A stretch of 25,938 nt of DNA from CAZOOA01 sp964581355 (GTDB lineage: Bacteria > Bacillota > Dethiobacteria > DTU022 > UBA8154): contig CAZOOA010000036.1 of assembly GCA_964581355.1 (NCBI GenBank), positions 1-25,938 of the forward strand, read 5' to 3'. Every line of letters starts with the position of its first letter. Within the stretch, counting starts at the first letter, position 1. Below, piece by piece: positions 14,660 to 21,902 of the stretch. Made by a program: the position numbers and the translations under genes. A model generated the notes under the pieces. The model was not told the origin of the DNA. It saw only the letters and a program-made list of their open reading frames with translations, and ran no database searches.

Positions 14660-16270
14660 TCAATTTACTTTTTTCTCCTGACCCTCCCATTCTTTTTCTC
14701 TCAGCACGAATTTTTGGATTTTTCCGGTGGATGTTTTTGGAAGGTCACCGAATTCCACGGCTTTTGGACACTTGTAGCGAGCCAGGTTTTCCCGGCAAAA
14801 CTCAATGATTTCCTCTTCTGTAGGGTTGGTTCCCGGTTTGGGAACAACAAATGCCTTGGGAACTTCACCCCACTTTTCGTGAGGCATGGCGATTACAGCC
14901 ACTTCCTGTACATCCGGATGTTTGTAGAGGGTGTTTTCCACTTCCACGGTGGAAATATTTTCTCCACCGCTAATTATAATGTCCTTTTTCCGGTCCTTGA
15001 TTTCTATATAGCCATCTTCATGCATGACGGCAAGATCCCCGCTGTGGAACCAGCCCCCGCGGAATGCTTCCCGGGTAGCCTCTTCCTGCATGAAGTAGCC
15101 TTTCATCACGTTGTTGCCCCGCATGATAACTTCTCCTATGGTCATCCCATCACGGGGTACATTTTCCATGTTGTTGTCGACTACCCTCATCTCCAGGGCG
15201 TGGATGTAGGGAACGCCCTGGCGTGATTTGATTAGGGCTTTTTCTTCCCCGACCAGGTTATCCCAGTGGGGTTGCCATTCACAAATACTGTGGGGCCCAT
15301 ATGTTTCTGTCAGGCCATAAACATGGGTAATGACTGCACCCATGGACTCCATCTGCTGAATAATGGTTGGAGATGGAGGTGCCCCGGCTGTGACCACCTG
15401 CAGTTGATGCTGGATATTTAACTCTTTGGAACGTGGACTTCCAGTTAGTGTGATCAAGACCGTGGGAGCAGCACAGAAATGGGTGATTTTCTCTTGATCG
15501 ATCAAATCAAATATCTTGTCAGCTTCCACAGCTCGCAGGCAGTAGTGGGTTGCTCCGACTGCCGTCACTCCCCAGGTAAAGCACCAACCGTTACAGTGGA
15601 ACATGGGCAAGGTCCATAAGTAGTTGCTGTAACTGTTCATATTCATATGCAGACATTCGCCCAGGGCGTTCAGGTATGCTCCCCGGTGGGTATACATGAC
15701 TCCTTTGGGTTGACCGGTGGTGCCGCTGGTATAATTGATGGTGATGGTTTCATTTTCATCCTCGATGTCGACTTCAATCGGTTCGCTGCTTCCTTGGGCC
15801 AGGAACTGTTCATACTCTGCTCCTTCCAGTGAAGTGGAGGCTTCTTCATCGATGATCAAAACAAACTTTTTTGTCGCTTCAAGTTCTTCTTTGATCGGTT
15901 CAATCAGCTTGGCAAAGGCGGTGTCTACAAACAGCATTTTCGCCCCGGAGTGATTCAGGATATACAAAATTTCCCTGGGGGCCAGGCGGATGTTAATAGC
16001 CACCAGTATGGCCCCGGCCAGGGGGACTCCATAGTGGGCTTCCAAAAGGGGAGGGATGTTGGGTGACAGGAACGCGACCCGGTCTCCTTTTTCAATACCT
16101 TCATTTTGCAGGGCTGAGGCCAGGCAGTTTACACGCTCGTAAAACTCCTGATACGAATACCTGTTATCCTTATACACGACGGCAGTTTTTTCCGGGAAAA
16201 CAGCTGCACTGCGGACCAAAAAATTAAGCGGGGTCAGTGGTGTGTAATAGGTTTCTCCTTTCATGTTCAT
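14660..16270 (-). CDS. AMP-forming acyl-CoA synthetase (fatty-acid-CoA ligase type)
   Basis: A 536-residue adenylate-forming enzyme that activates a carboxylic acid with ATP and CoA. It shows the ATP-binding loop T-S-G-T-T-G-Q-P-K-G (181-190) and Y-G-L-T-E (318-322). The W-F-H-S-G-D segment (407-412) and the hinge R-K-K-D (427-430) are also present. The C-terminal catalytic lysine is Lys517 in P-K-T-S-T-G-K. The start L-T-P-L-N-F-L-V-R-S-A-A-V-F-P is typical of medium/long-chain or aromatic-type ligases; the substrate cannot be fixed. The start ATG 16270 lies 22 bases from a strong AAGGAGG, with a small hairpin between (see the separate entry). A promoter stands at 16430-16459. An AcuA-like acetyltransferase gene is divergent, and enzymes of this class are known AcuA targets. 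Confidence 0.93.
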   Translation of the reverse strand: MNMKGETYYTPLTPLNFLVRSAAVFPEKTAVVYKDNRYSYQEFYERVNCLASALQNEGIEKGDRVAFLSPNIPPLLEAHYGVPLAGAILVAINIRLAPREILYILNHSGAKMLFVDTAFAKLIEPIKEELEATKKFVLIIDEEASTSLEGAEYEQFLAQGSSEPIEVDIEDENETITINYTSGTTGQPKGVMYTHRGAYLNALGECLHMNMNSYSNYLWTLPMFHCNGWCFTWGVTAVGATHYCLRAVEADKIFDLIDQEKITHFCAAPTVLITLTGSPRSKELNIQHQLQVVTAGAPPSPTIIQQMESMGAVITHVYGLTETYGPHSICEWQPHWDNLVGEEKALIKSRQGVPYIHALEMRVVDNNMENVPRDGMTIGEVIMRGNNVMKGYFMQEEATREAFRGGWFHSGDLAVMHEDGYIEIKDRKKDIIISGGENISTVEVENTLYKHPDVQEVAVIAMPHEKWGEVPKAFVVPKPGTNPTEEEIIEFCRENLARYKCPKAVEFGDLPKTSTGKIQKFVLREKEWEGQEKKVN

Positions 16271-16299
16271 GCGCCAAAAATCGGCGTTTGCACCTCCTT
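16268..16299 (-). promoter_or_regulatory. Shine-Dalgarno, hairpin and start of the acyl-CoA ligase
   Basis: On the minus strand AAGGAGG (16299-16293) is 22 bases from ATG 16270, too far for normal initiation. Between them, CGCC (16286-16283) can pair with GGCG (16275-16272) around the loop GATTTTT, with one further G-T pair possible. Removing the hairpin leaves a spacing of seven bases. No in-frame start codon lies in between. The stem is short, so its stability is uncertain. Confidence 0.45.
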
Positions 16300-16429
16300 A
16301 AGAGTTTGATTTGCCCGAAGGCCAGCAAAAAAAGAGGTTAGTCAAAGCTGCATGCCTGTGCGGTGAGTAATGGCGGTGTGAAGAGTGAGCTGATGTCAGT
16401 ATTGGGAGTAATTGTTTGCTGTATTTCAA

Positions 16430-16459
16430 ATAATAACAAATTTGTGATTTGTTTGTCAA
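16430..16459 (-). promoter_or_regulatory. Promoter and possible operator of the acyl-CoA ligase
   Basis: Read on the minus strand, a consensus TTGACA (16459-16454) is followed after 18 bases by TATTAT (16435-16430). The spacer contains the perfect 10-base palindrome ACAAATTTGT (16436-16445), well placed for a repressor. The regulator is not identified. Confidence 0.6.
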
Positions 16460-16627
16460 TATGGCCTGCCTGCTTGGTCTGCGGCCTGCTCTTAGCGCTT
16501 CACCACCAAATCGTGGAGATGATGCACGATCCTGGAACATTTCTCGAAGAGCAACCGCGTCAGAAGCGGAAGCGAAGTTTTCATTTCCATGCAAAAAAAT
16601 AGAAAATTAGAACTTCCTTTCCTCTTG

Positions 16628-16656
16628 TTGAAAGTTGGCCCTGCTTCGTATATAAT
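16628..16656 (+). promoter_or_regulatory. Sigma-A-type promoter of the acuA-like gene
   Basis: TTGAAA (16628-16633) and TATAAT (16651-16656) are separated by exactly 17 bases, close to the consensus. The start codon follows about 55 bases later. Confidence 0.75.
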
Positions 16657-16711
16657 ATAACCAGCAGGTTCAAAAGAATATAATAAATTTAAGTTTTAGA
16701 AGGTGACTGAA

Positions 16712-17383
16712 ATGAGTCTTTATTTGCTGGGCGAATGCTCTCAAGGCATAGCTAACAGTTATCCTGTGCAGAACACCCTGACAACAGATCAGGGAACAGT
16801 TCAGTTCGAAGGCCCCGTTACATTCGAGCACCTGCGGCAACTATCTTTTTGTGAAAGCCTGAATAATTTCCGTCCGGCGCAAAAACAAAAAATAGCGCTG
16901 GAGACTTTAGCCGGGGATCCGGATGGAATGGTTTTCATCGCCCGGTTCGAGGAAACAATTATTGGTTACGTTACATTCCATGATCCTGATTTTCCCTGGT
17001 GGAAAAATGCCGGGGTCAAGGGGCTCGTGGAGCTTGGTGGGTTGGAGATTGCCCCTTCATGGAGGGGTAGCGGTGTGTCTTCAGCTTTCTTTAAGTCTCT
17101 TTTTGACAATGAACAATATGCTTATTTTAATGATAAAATTGTGATGAATATACAGACCATTCACTGCTGGGATCTCTGCAACTCAAACAAGTCACCCTGG
17201 GGATACCGGGATATGATGAAGGGTATGCTGGGCAAATATGGCTTCCAGGTGGAACATACTGCTGATCCCGAAATAAGAGAGCACCTGGCAAATATGCTGA
17301 TGGTTCGTATGGGAGAAAATGTTTCCCGGGAAAGCAAAGAGGCTTTCCTGACTCACTGTACCTCATCTAATCGGATGTTTTAA
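16712..17383 (+). CDS. acuA: AcuA-like GNAT protein acetyltransferase
   Basis: A 223-residue protein of the GNAT superfamily resembling Bacillus AcuA, which acetylates and inactivates AMP-forming acetyl-CoA synthetase. L-V-E-L-G-G-L-E-I-A-P-S-W-R-G-S-G-V-S (about 105-123) is the beta4-alpha3 acetyl-CoA-binding motif, with the R-G-S-G pyrophosphate loop at 118-121. C-W-D-L (about 152-155), W-G-Y-R-D-M-M-K-G-M-L and the closing H-L-A-N-M-L-M-V-R-M-G-E-N-V are AcuA-type signatures. Its length is near that of AcuA (about 210). GTG 16703 is in frame but overlaps the AGAAGGTG binding site, so ATG 16712, eight bases after it, is preferred. No acuB or acuC follows. It is divergent from an AMP-forming acyl-CoA ligase, a plausible substrate. 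Confidence 0.8.
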   Translation: MSLYLLGECSQGIANSYPVQNTLTTDQGTVQFEGPVTFEHLRQLSFCESLNNFRPAQKQKIALETLAGDPDGMVFIARFEETIIGYVTFHDPDFPWWKNAGVKGLVELGGLEIAPSWRGSGVSSAFFKSLFDNEQYAYFNDKIVMNIQTIHCWDLCNSNKSPWGYRDMMKGMLGKYGFQVEHTADPEIREHLANMLMVRMGENVSRESKEAFLTHCTSSNRMF

Positions 17384-17676
17384 GAAGTGGAAGCAGGCTT
17401 TTTAGTTATTACTTTGTTCTGTTATATGGGGGAAGAATTAACCGTAGCCAAGGTGTGCTGGCCTGGCCAGGTTCGTTTATCTTCAACAATCCTTCCGTCA
17501 CCTTTCTAGCATTACCGGCAATCAATTGAAATGAATTACAGTATTCCTTCTTTGTTAATTTTTGGTACATACCTCAAATCGTAGTTGCAACATGGATTCA
17601 ACTTTTTTACTTCTTACCTGGCTCAGGTCAGCTTTCCTTAAAAAAAATGCTTCTGCTATGCTTTATATTAAGACTG

Positions 17677-17729
17677 ATAGCACTTCATTGACCAGCAGGC
17701 AAACCTGCAGGTAGAGAAGTGCTATTTTC
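17677..17729 (+). terminator. Stem-loop terminator downstream of the acuA-like gene
   Basis: ATAGCACTTC (17677-17686) pairs perfectly with GAAGTGCTAT (17716-17725), and an inner GCAGG/CCTGC stem shortens the loop. TTTTC follows. It lies about 300 bases past the acuA-like stop, so it may end that transcript or an unseen small RNA. Confidence 0.6.
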
Positions 17730-17925
17730 ATTATCTAAACTCAGCCTGGACAAGCCAGAACCATTAGATTTTTCAGTGTCGCCGTGCAAAGTTACAACAT
17801 TTTGCCATTTCTGTCACAAGAGTTGAAAAGCAAGAGCCTGATACACTGCTCCAGGATGCTTGATTTCTAAATATTATAAGCCCCCTTTCGGCTTAAGATA
17901 ATAGAAAGGTTCTGGATGAAAATGA

Positions 17926-18045
17926 TTTATAAAATTTATAAAAAAGATTTTAATATTTAAAAGGAATTGGAGTTTCGGCGTCGAATATATGTAAAACTGT
18001 TACAATGTTTTTGTGCAGGGGGGTGTTTATTCTAAAATTTATAAA
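17926..18045 (+). promoter_or_regulatory. Candidate operator/promoter region of the hdr-flx operon
   Basis: Three copies of the 8-base palindrome TTTATAAA lie at 17926-17933, 17935-17942 and 18038-18045. TGTAA-N5-TTACA (17990-18004) forms a 15-base dyad. A weak promoter, TTGTGC near 18012 with TAAAAT 16 bases later, could start the operon. These are direct observations; no regulator can be named. Confidence 0.35.
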
Positions 18046-18079
18046 TGCACTCCGGCGATTTTTTAATCATAAGCATTTG

Positions 18080-18140
18080 AAAGGAGGTGAAGGCCTGGTT
18101 TCCGTATAACGTTATTTTGGAAACCAGGCAAGTATCAGTG
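18080..18140 (+). promoter_or_regulatory. Shine-Dalgarno, perfect hairpin and start of hdrB
   Basis: AAAGGAGGTG (18080-18089) is a near-perfect ribosome binding site, but the family-consistent start GTG lies at 18138, 48 bases away. GCCTGGTTTCC (18093-18103) pairs perfectly over 11 bases with GGAAACCAGGC (18119-18129) around a 15-base loop. Folding it out leaves about 11 bases between the site and the GTG. The earlier in-frame GTG (18087) sits inside the binding site itself and cannot use it. Confidence 0.6.
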
Positions 18141-18962
18141 CGCTATAGTTACTATCCGGGCTGTACCTTAAAAACAACGGCTACCGTTCTGGATGAATCA
18201 GCTTTGAAATCTGCTGAAGCGCTGGGGATTGAACTGGCTGAGCAGGATGAATGGCAGTGTTGTGGGGCGGTATTCCCCCTTTCCACCGACGAAATTGCCA
18301 GTTATTTGTCCTCCGTGCGCAGCCTCGCAGCTACTGCAGAAGCAGGTGAAAAACTGGTCACCCTTTGCGCGGCCTGCCATCACGTGATTAAGAGGGCCAA
18401 CCACGTGATGAAAACCAATGAGGAAGTTCGTGACAAAGCCAACAACTACCTGGAGTTAGAGGAATATTACTCCGGCCAGGGTGAAGTAATCCACTACCTG
18501 GAAATGCTGCGGGATGATTTTGGTTTCGAGAAGTTGGCAGAAAAAGTAAAGCAACCCCTGGAGGGGCGTAAAGTAGCGGCCTACTACGGGTGCCTGCTGC
18601 TTCGGCCAGGTAAGGTTATGGAGTTTGACAATGCGGAGGATCCCAGCATCATGGAAGACTTCATCGAAGCCCTGGGTGCAGAAGCAGTGGACTATCCTTA
18701 CCGGACGGAATGTTGTGGAGTCTACCTTTCTGTGAATAATGAAGACATTGCAACCGGAATGGTAGAAAAGATTGTCAATTCAGCTTTGCGCCATGGAGCT
18801 GAAGCCATTATCAATGCCTGTCCGCTCTGCCATTACAACCTGATAGAGCTTCAGGACAAAAATGCTGATGGCGAGCCGGTATTGCCGGTTTATTACTTTA
18901 CAGAACTCCTGCAAGAAGCTTTGGGATTAACGGAAAAAGTGGAGGATAAAGCGAGCGGTTAA
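18138..18962 (+). CDS. hdrB: Heterodisulfide reductase subunit B (HdrB)
   Basis: A 274-residue cytoplasmic subunit carrying the disulfide-reducing site. It has two CX(n)CCX(n)CXXC modules that bind non-cubane [4Fe-4S] clusters in the HdrABC family. The first is Cys9, Cys41-Cys42, Cys77 and Cys80. The second is Cys152, Cys192-Cys193, Cys228 and Cys231. The start is placed at GTG 18138, giving MRYSYYPGCTL, the usual family beginning. The open frame runs back to GTG 18087, but that codon overlaps the ribosome binding site. The length is close to that of methanogen HdrB (about 290). It is first of seven tightly linked genes; hdrC follows after 65 bases. Partners in bacteria are thought to be DsrC-like proteins; none is encoded here. 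Confidence 0.93.
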   Translation: MRYSYYPGCTLKTTATVLDESALKSAEALGIELAEQDEWQCCGAVFPLSTDEIASYLSSVRSLAATAEAGEKLVTLCAACHHVIKRANHVMKTNEEVRDKANNYLELEEYYSGQGEVIHYLEMLRDDFGFEKLAEKVKQPLEGRKVAAYYGCLLLRPGKVMEFDNAEDPSIMEDFIEALGAEAVDYPYRTECCGVYLSVNNEDIATGMVEKIVNSALRHGAEAIINACPLCHYNLIELQDKNADGEPVLPVYYFTELLQEALGLTEKVEDKASG

Positions 18963-19027
18963 TTGGGTTAATCGTGTTACCGGGTTAAGCAGGTTACGAC
19001 GGATTTTGGTTAATAAGGGAGGGAAGA

Positions 19028-19435
19028 ATGTTGAAGGTTAAAACAGAAAACCTGCGCAGCAATATTTTAAAGGATATCGCCGAAATTAGTGGTGAAAATG
19101 TAGCCGATTGTTACCAGTGCGGCAAATGCACGTCGGCCTGCCCGGTCAATCAGGCCATGGATATTTTACCGCACCAGGTTTTACGACTGCTGCAGTTAGG
19201 CATGGTAGATGAAATCCTGGAAAGTAAGACCATCTGGATCTGTGCTTCCTGCTTTACCTGTGCCGGACGCTGCCCCAGGGATGTAGACCTGGCCAATGTC
19301 ATGGAAGGCCTCAGGCTTACTTTGCTTCGGCAGAGGGATGCTTCCCGGATTAAGGCTGAAGATATGCCTGAGATTTTAAGCAAAGGTATGCCTGAACAAG
19401 GTGTCGTCAGTGGTTTCCGTAAATATGTCAAGTAA
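19028..19435 (+). CDS. hdrC: Heterodisulfide reductase subunit C (HdrC)
   Basis: A 135-residue iron-sulfur protein that passes electrons from HdrA to HdrB. Two ferredoxin-type [4Fe-4S] motifs are complete: Cys28, 31, 34, 38 (C-Y-Q-C-G-K-C-T-S-A-C-P) and Cys72, 75, 78, 82 (C-A-S-C-F-T-C-A-G-R-C-P). It is shorter than methanogen HdrC (about 185), as is common in bacterial soluble versions. AGGGAGGGAAG precedes the ATG with normal spacing, unlike hdrB. hdrA starts 59 bases after its stop. Confidence 0.93.
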   Translation: MLKVKTENLRSNILKDIAEISGENVADCYQCGKCTSACPVNQAMDILPHQVLRLLQLGMVDEILESKTIWICASCFTCAGRCPRDVDLANVMEGLRLTLLRQRDASRIKAEDMPEILSKGMPEQGVVSGFRKYVK

Positions 19436-19494
19436 ACAATAATGTCAAAAAAGATTAATTTTATGCTCCAACTAAGTTCAAGGAGGGATGTTCG

Positions 19495-21474
19495 TTGAAA
19501 AGGATCGGTGTCTTTGTCTGCAAGTGCGGCACGAATATTGCCGGCACTGTAGATGTGGAAGCGGTTGTTGAGGCAGCAAAAAAGATGCCGGGTGTGGTCC
19601 ATGCCGCAGAATACACGTACATGTGTTCAGAAATCGGCCAGACCATGATCCAGGATGCTATAGAAAGTGAAAAGCTGGACCGGATAGTAGTATCGGCCTG
19701 CTCTCCCCGCCTACATGAACCTACGTTCAGGAAAGCAGCGGAAGCTGCAGGTTTGAATCCTTACCTTGTGGAAATTGCCAATATCAGGGAGCACTGTTCC
19801 TGGGTGCACAAGGATGAGGAAGAAGCGACAAAAAAAGCCATAGCCATGGCCCGTACTGCCGTAGCCAAGGCGGCGAGGAGCCGGGAACTGGAGCCTTCTG
19901 AGATCTCCGTGGAAGACCGGGCCCTGGTTGTTGGGGCCGGGATAGCAGGCATCCAGGCTGCCCTGGATATTGCTGATGCAGGTTATGAGGTCGATCTGGT
20001 GGAAAAATCTTCAACTATTGGTGGGCGAATGGCCCAGCTGGATAAAACATTTCCGACGCTGGATTGCTCCGCCTGTATTTTAACCCCCAAGATGGTTGAT
20101 GCGGCTTCTCATCCCAATATTAACCTGATTACGTACAGCGAAGTGGAGAATGTAGATGGGTATGTAGGAAACTTTGAAGTTACCATCCGCAAAAAAGCCC
20201 GTTACGTGGATATGGAAAAATGTACAGGCTGTGGTATCTGCTATGAAAAGTGCCCCAGCAAAGTGGATAATGATTTTGACGAAGGATTGGCCCAGCGCAA
20301 GGCGATCTATGTGCCGTTTCCCCAGGCCGTCCCTAATAAGCCGGTGATTGACCGGCCCAACTGCCGTTGGTTTGAAAAAGGAAAATGCGCGGTTTGCCAG
20401 AAGGTCTGCCCCACGGAAGCCGTGGATTTTGAGATGGAAGATGAGATTGTGGAACAAAAATACGGGGCTATTGTGGTGGCCACCGGTTTTGACCTGCTCA
20501 AACTGGACGATTTTGGTGAATTTAGCTACGGCAAGCACCCCGACATCATCACCAGCCTGGAGTTTGAGCGCTTGATCAATGCCTCCGGTCCCTCGGGTGG
20601 CAAATTAGTCCGCCCCTCCAACCAGGAAGTGCCGGAAAATGTTGTTTTCATTCAGTGTGTTGGTTCGCGGGACAAGTCCCGGGGTAAGCCTTACTGCTCC
20701 AAGATCTGCTGCATGTATACAGCCAAGCATGCCATCTTAATTAAAGAAAAATATCCCGATACTCAGGCTTATGTATTCTATATTGATGTCCGGACCGGTG
20801 GAAAGGAGTTTGAAGAATTCCACCGCCGTGCCGTGGAAAACTACGATGCCACGTATCTAAGGGGCATTGTGGGCAAAGTCTTCCCCGACGGAGACAAGCT
20901 GTTGGTGCACGGGGTTGATTCTTTAAGCGGCAGGACCGTGGAAATCGAAGCGGATATGGTGGTTTTGGCTACGGCCATGACGGCGCGAGAGGACGCCGGC
21001 GCTGTCTCCCGCCTGATGGGTGTCAGTTGTGACAGCCATGACTTTATGACTGAAGCCCATGCCAAGCTTCGGCCTGTAGAAACTCATTCTGCAGGCATTT
21101 TCCTGGCGGGTGCCTGCCTGGGCCCCAAAGATATCCCTGAAACGGTTGCTCAGGCCAGCGGGGCTGCTGCCAAGGCAATCGGCATTATCAGTAAAGAAAC
21201 TCTGCTCAGCGACCCCTGCGTCTCAGAAGTTGATGAGTCTACCTGCACAGGCTGCATGAACTGCATCAACGTCTGCCCCTATAAGGCGATTTCGGAGAAA
21301 ACCCTGGAAGAGAAAGTTCACGGCAAGGTGGTCAGGCGCCTGGTAGCTGAAATAAATGAAGTGCTCTGCCAGGGCTGTGGGGCCTGCACTGTGGCCTGCC
21401 GTCCCGGGGCTATGAACTTAAGAGGGTTCTCCAATGACCAGATCTTAGCGGAGGTGGATGCGGTATGTCTGTAA
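19495..21474 (+). CDS. hdrA: Heterodisulfide reductase subunit A (HdrA), flavoprotein
   Basis: A 659-residue FAD and iron-sulfur protein, the electron-bifurcating core in HdrABC complexes. The N-terminal domain begins I-G-V-F-V-C-K-C-G. The FAD-binding Rossmann motif is G-A-G-I-A-G (147-152), followed by G-G-R-M-A-Q-L-D-K-T-F-P-T-L-D-C-S-A-C (176-194). An inserted ferredoxin domain has Cys243, 246, 249, 253 and a second partner cluster around C-A-V-C-Q-K-V-C-P. The C-terminus has two more [4Fe-4S] sites, Cys584-594 (C-T-G-C-M-N-C) and Cys625-635 (C-Q-G-C-G-A-C). The length is that of full methanogen HdrA, with no fused MvhD domain. Start TTG 19495 follows AAGGAGGG by seven bases; the ATG at 19488 is out of frame. 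The end overlaps flxD by ten bases. Confidence 0.95.
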   Translation: MKRIGVFVCKCGTNIAGTVDVEAVVEAAKKMPGVVHAAEYTYMCSEIGQTMIQDAIESEKLDRIVVSACSPRLHEPTFRKAAEAAGLNPYLVEIANIREHCSWVHKDEEEATKKAIAMARTAVAKAARSRELEPSEISVEDRALVVGAGIAGIQAALDIADAGYEVDLVEKSSTIGGRMAQLDKTFPTLDCSACILTPKMVDAASHPNINLITYSEVENVDGYVGNFEVTIRKKARYVDMEKCTGCGICYEKCPSKVDNDFDEGLAQRKAIYVPFPQAVPNKPVIDRPNCRWFEKGKCAVCQKVCPTEAVDFEMEDEIVEQKYGAIVVATGFDLLKLDDFGEFSYGKHPDIITSLEFERLINASGPSGGKLVRPSNQEVPENVVFIQCVGSRDKSRGKPYCSKICCMYTAKHAILIKEKYPDTQAYVFYIDVRTGGKEFEEFHRRAVENYDATYLRGIVGKVFPDGDKLLVHGVDSLSGRTVEIEADMVVLATAMTAREDAGAVSRLMGVSCDSHDFMTEAHAKLRPVETHSAGIFLAGACLGPKDIPETVAQASGAAAKAIGIISKETLLSDPCVSEVDESTCTGCMNCINVCPYKAISEKTLEEKVHGKVVRRLVAEINEVLCQGCGACTVACRPGAMNLRGFSNDQILAEVDAVCL

Positions 21475-21902
21475 ATGCAGAACAGCAGGCTTTTGAGCCT
21501 TTAATCGTTGTTTTTGGTTGTAACTGGTGCAGTTATGCTGGTGGGGACTTGGCCGGTACCAGCCGGATGACCTACCCTCCTAACGTTCGTGTTATCCGCG
21601 TCCCTTGTTCCAGCCGGGTCAACCCCAACTTTGTGCTGCGGGCTTTCCAGCGTGGCGCCGATGGTGTCGTCGTGGCCGGCTGTCATCCCGGGGATTGCCA
21701 TTATGTGACCGGGAACTATTATGCCCGCCGCCGCCTTTCTGCCCTGAGGCGTTTCCTCGAGTTCATCGGGGTAGAGCCGGAACGCTTTGAGGTGCACTGG
21801 ATTAGCGGTTCAGAAGGTGCCAAGTTTGCCAGAGTCATGGAAGAAGTTACAGAGAAAATCAGGGCCCTGGGTCCGAATAGAAAGATGAGGGATGTGAGAT
21901 GA
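21465..21902 (+). CDS. flxD: MvhD/FlxD-like [2Fe-2S] electron-transfer subunit
   Basis: A 145-residue protein of the MvhD (FlpD) family that links an electron-input module to HdrA. The [2Fe-2S]-type cysteines are Cys19 and Cys22 (G-C-N-W-C-S-Y), Cys48 (V-P-C-S-S-R), and Cys73 and Cys78 (G-C-H-P-G-D-C-H-Y). The family signature G-A-D-G-V-V-V-A-G-C-H-P-G-D-C is complete. The start ATG lies within the last codons of hdrA, preceded by GGAGGTG, and the stop overlaps the next ATG by four bases (ATGA). This implies translational coupling. In hydrogenase-linked complexes it would dock MvhAG; here the following flx genes replace the hydrogenase. Confidence 0.93.
   Translation: MSVNAEQQAFEPLIVVFGCNWCSYAGGDLAGTSRMTYPPNVRVIRVPCSSRVNPNFVLRAFQRGADGVVVAGCHPGDCHYVTGNYYARRRLSALRRFLEFIGVEPERFEVHWISGSEGAKFARVMEEVTEKIRALGPNRKMRDVR

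Larger units (their letters stand above)
16271..16711. other. Divergent intergenic region, ligase / acuA-like gene
   Basis: About 440 bases with a promoter on each strand: minus at 16430-16459 for the ligase and plus at 16628-16656 for the acetyltransferase. Between them is an ATCGTG/CACGAT inverted repeat near 16511-16532. Frames on both strands across this region lack ribosome binding sites and are not called. The ligase leader is about 150 bases long; I see no known riboswitch in it. Confidence 0.5.
17384..18079. other. Long non-coding region upstream of the hdr-flx operon
   Basis: About 700 bases with no credible gene. Contents: a terminator-like hairpin (17677-17729), an AAGCC/GGCTT stem-loop near 17879-17895, a short minus-strand frame open at 17688-17813 with no start, and an AT-rich leader with candidate operator sequences from 17926 onward. 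No known riboswitch was recognised. The unusual length leaves room for a small RNA. Confidence 0.5.

Noticed and set aside
16298..16602. Overlapping frames on both strands between the ligase and acuA-like genes
   Set aside because: They lack binding sites and cover promoters on both strands; the peptides show no domain.
17688..17813. Short minus-strand frame (about 42 codons) upstream of the hdr operon, considered as an insertion-sequence remnant
   Set aside because: No start codon with a binding site and no transposase motif. I could not support a mobile origin from sequence alone.
18087..18137. GTG 18087 as the start of hdrB, adding 17 residues
   Set aside because: The codon lies inside the AAAGGAGGTG ribosome binding site, the extra residues are unlike HdrB N-termini, and they are encoded by the hairpin.
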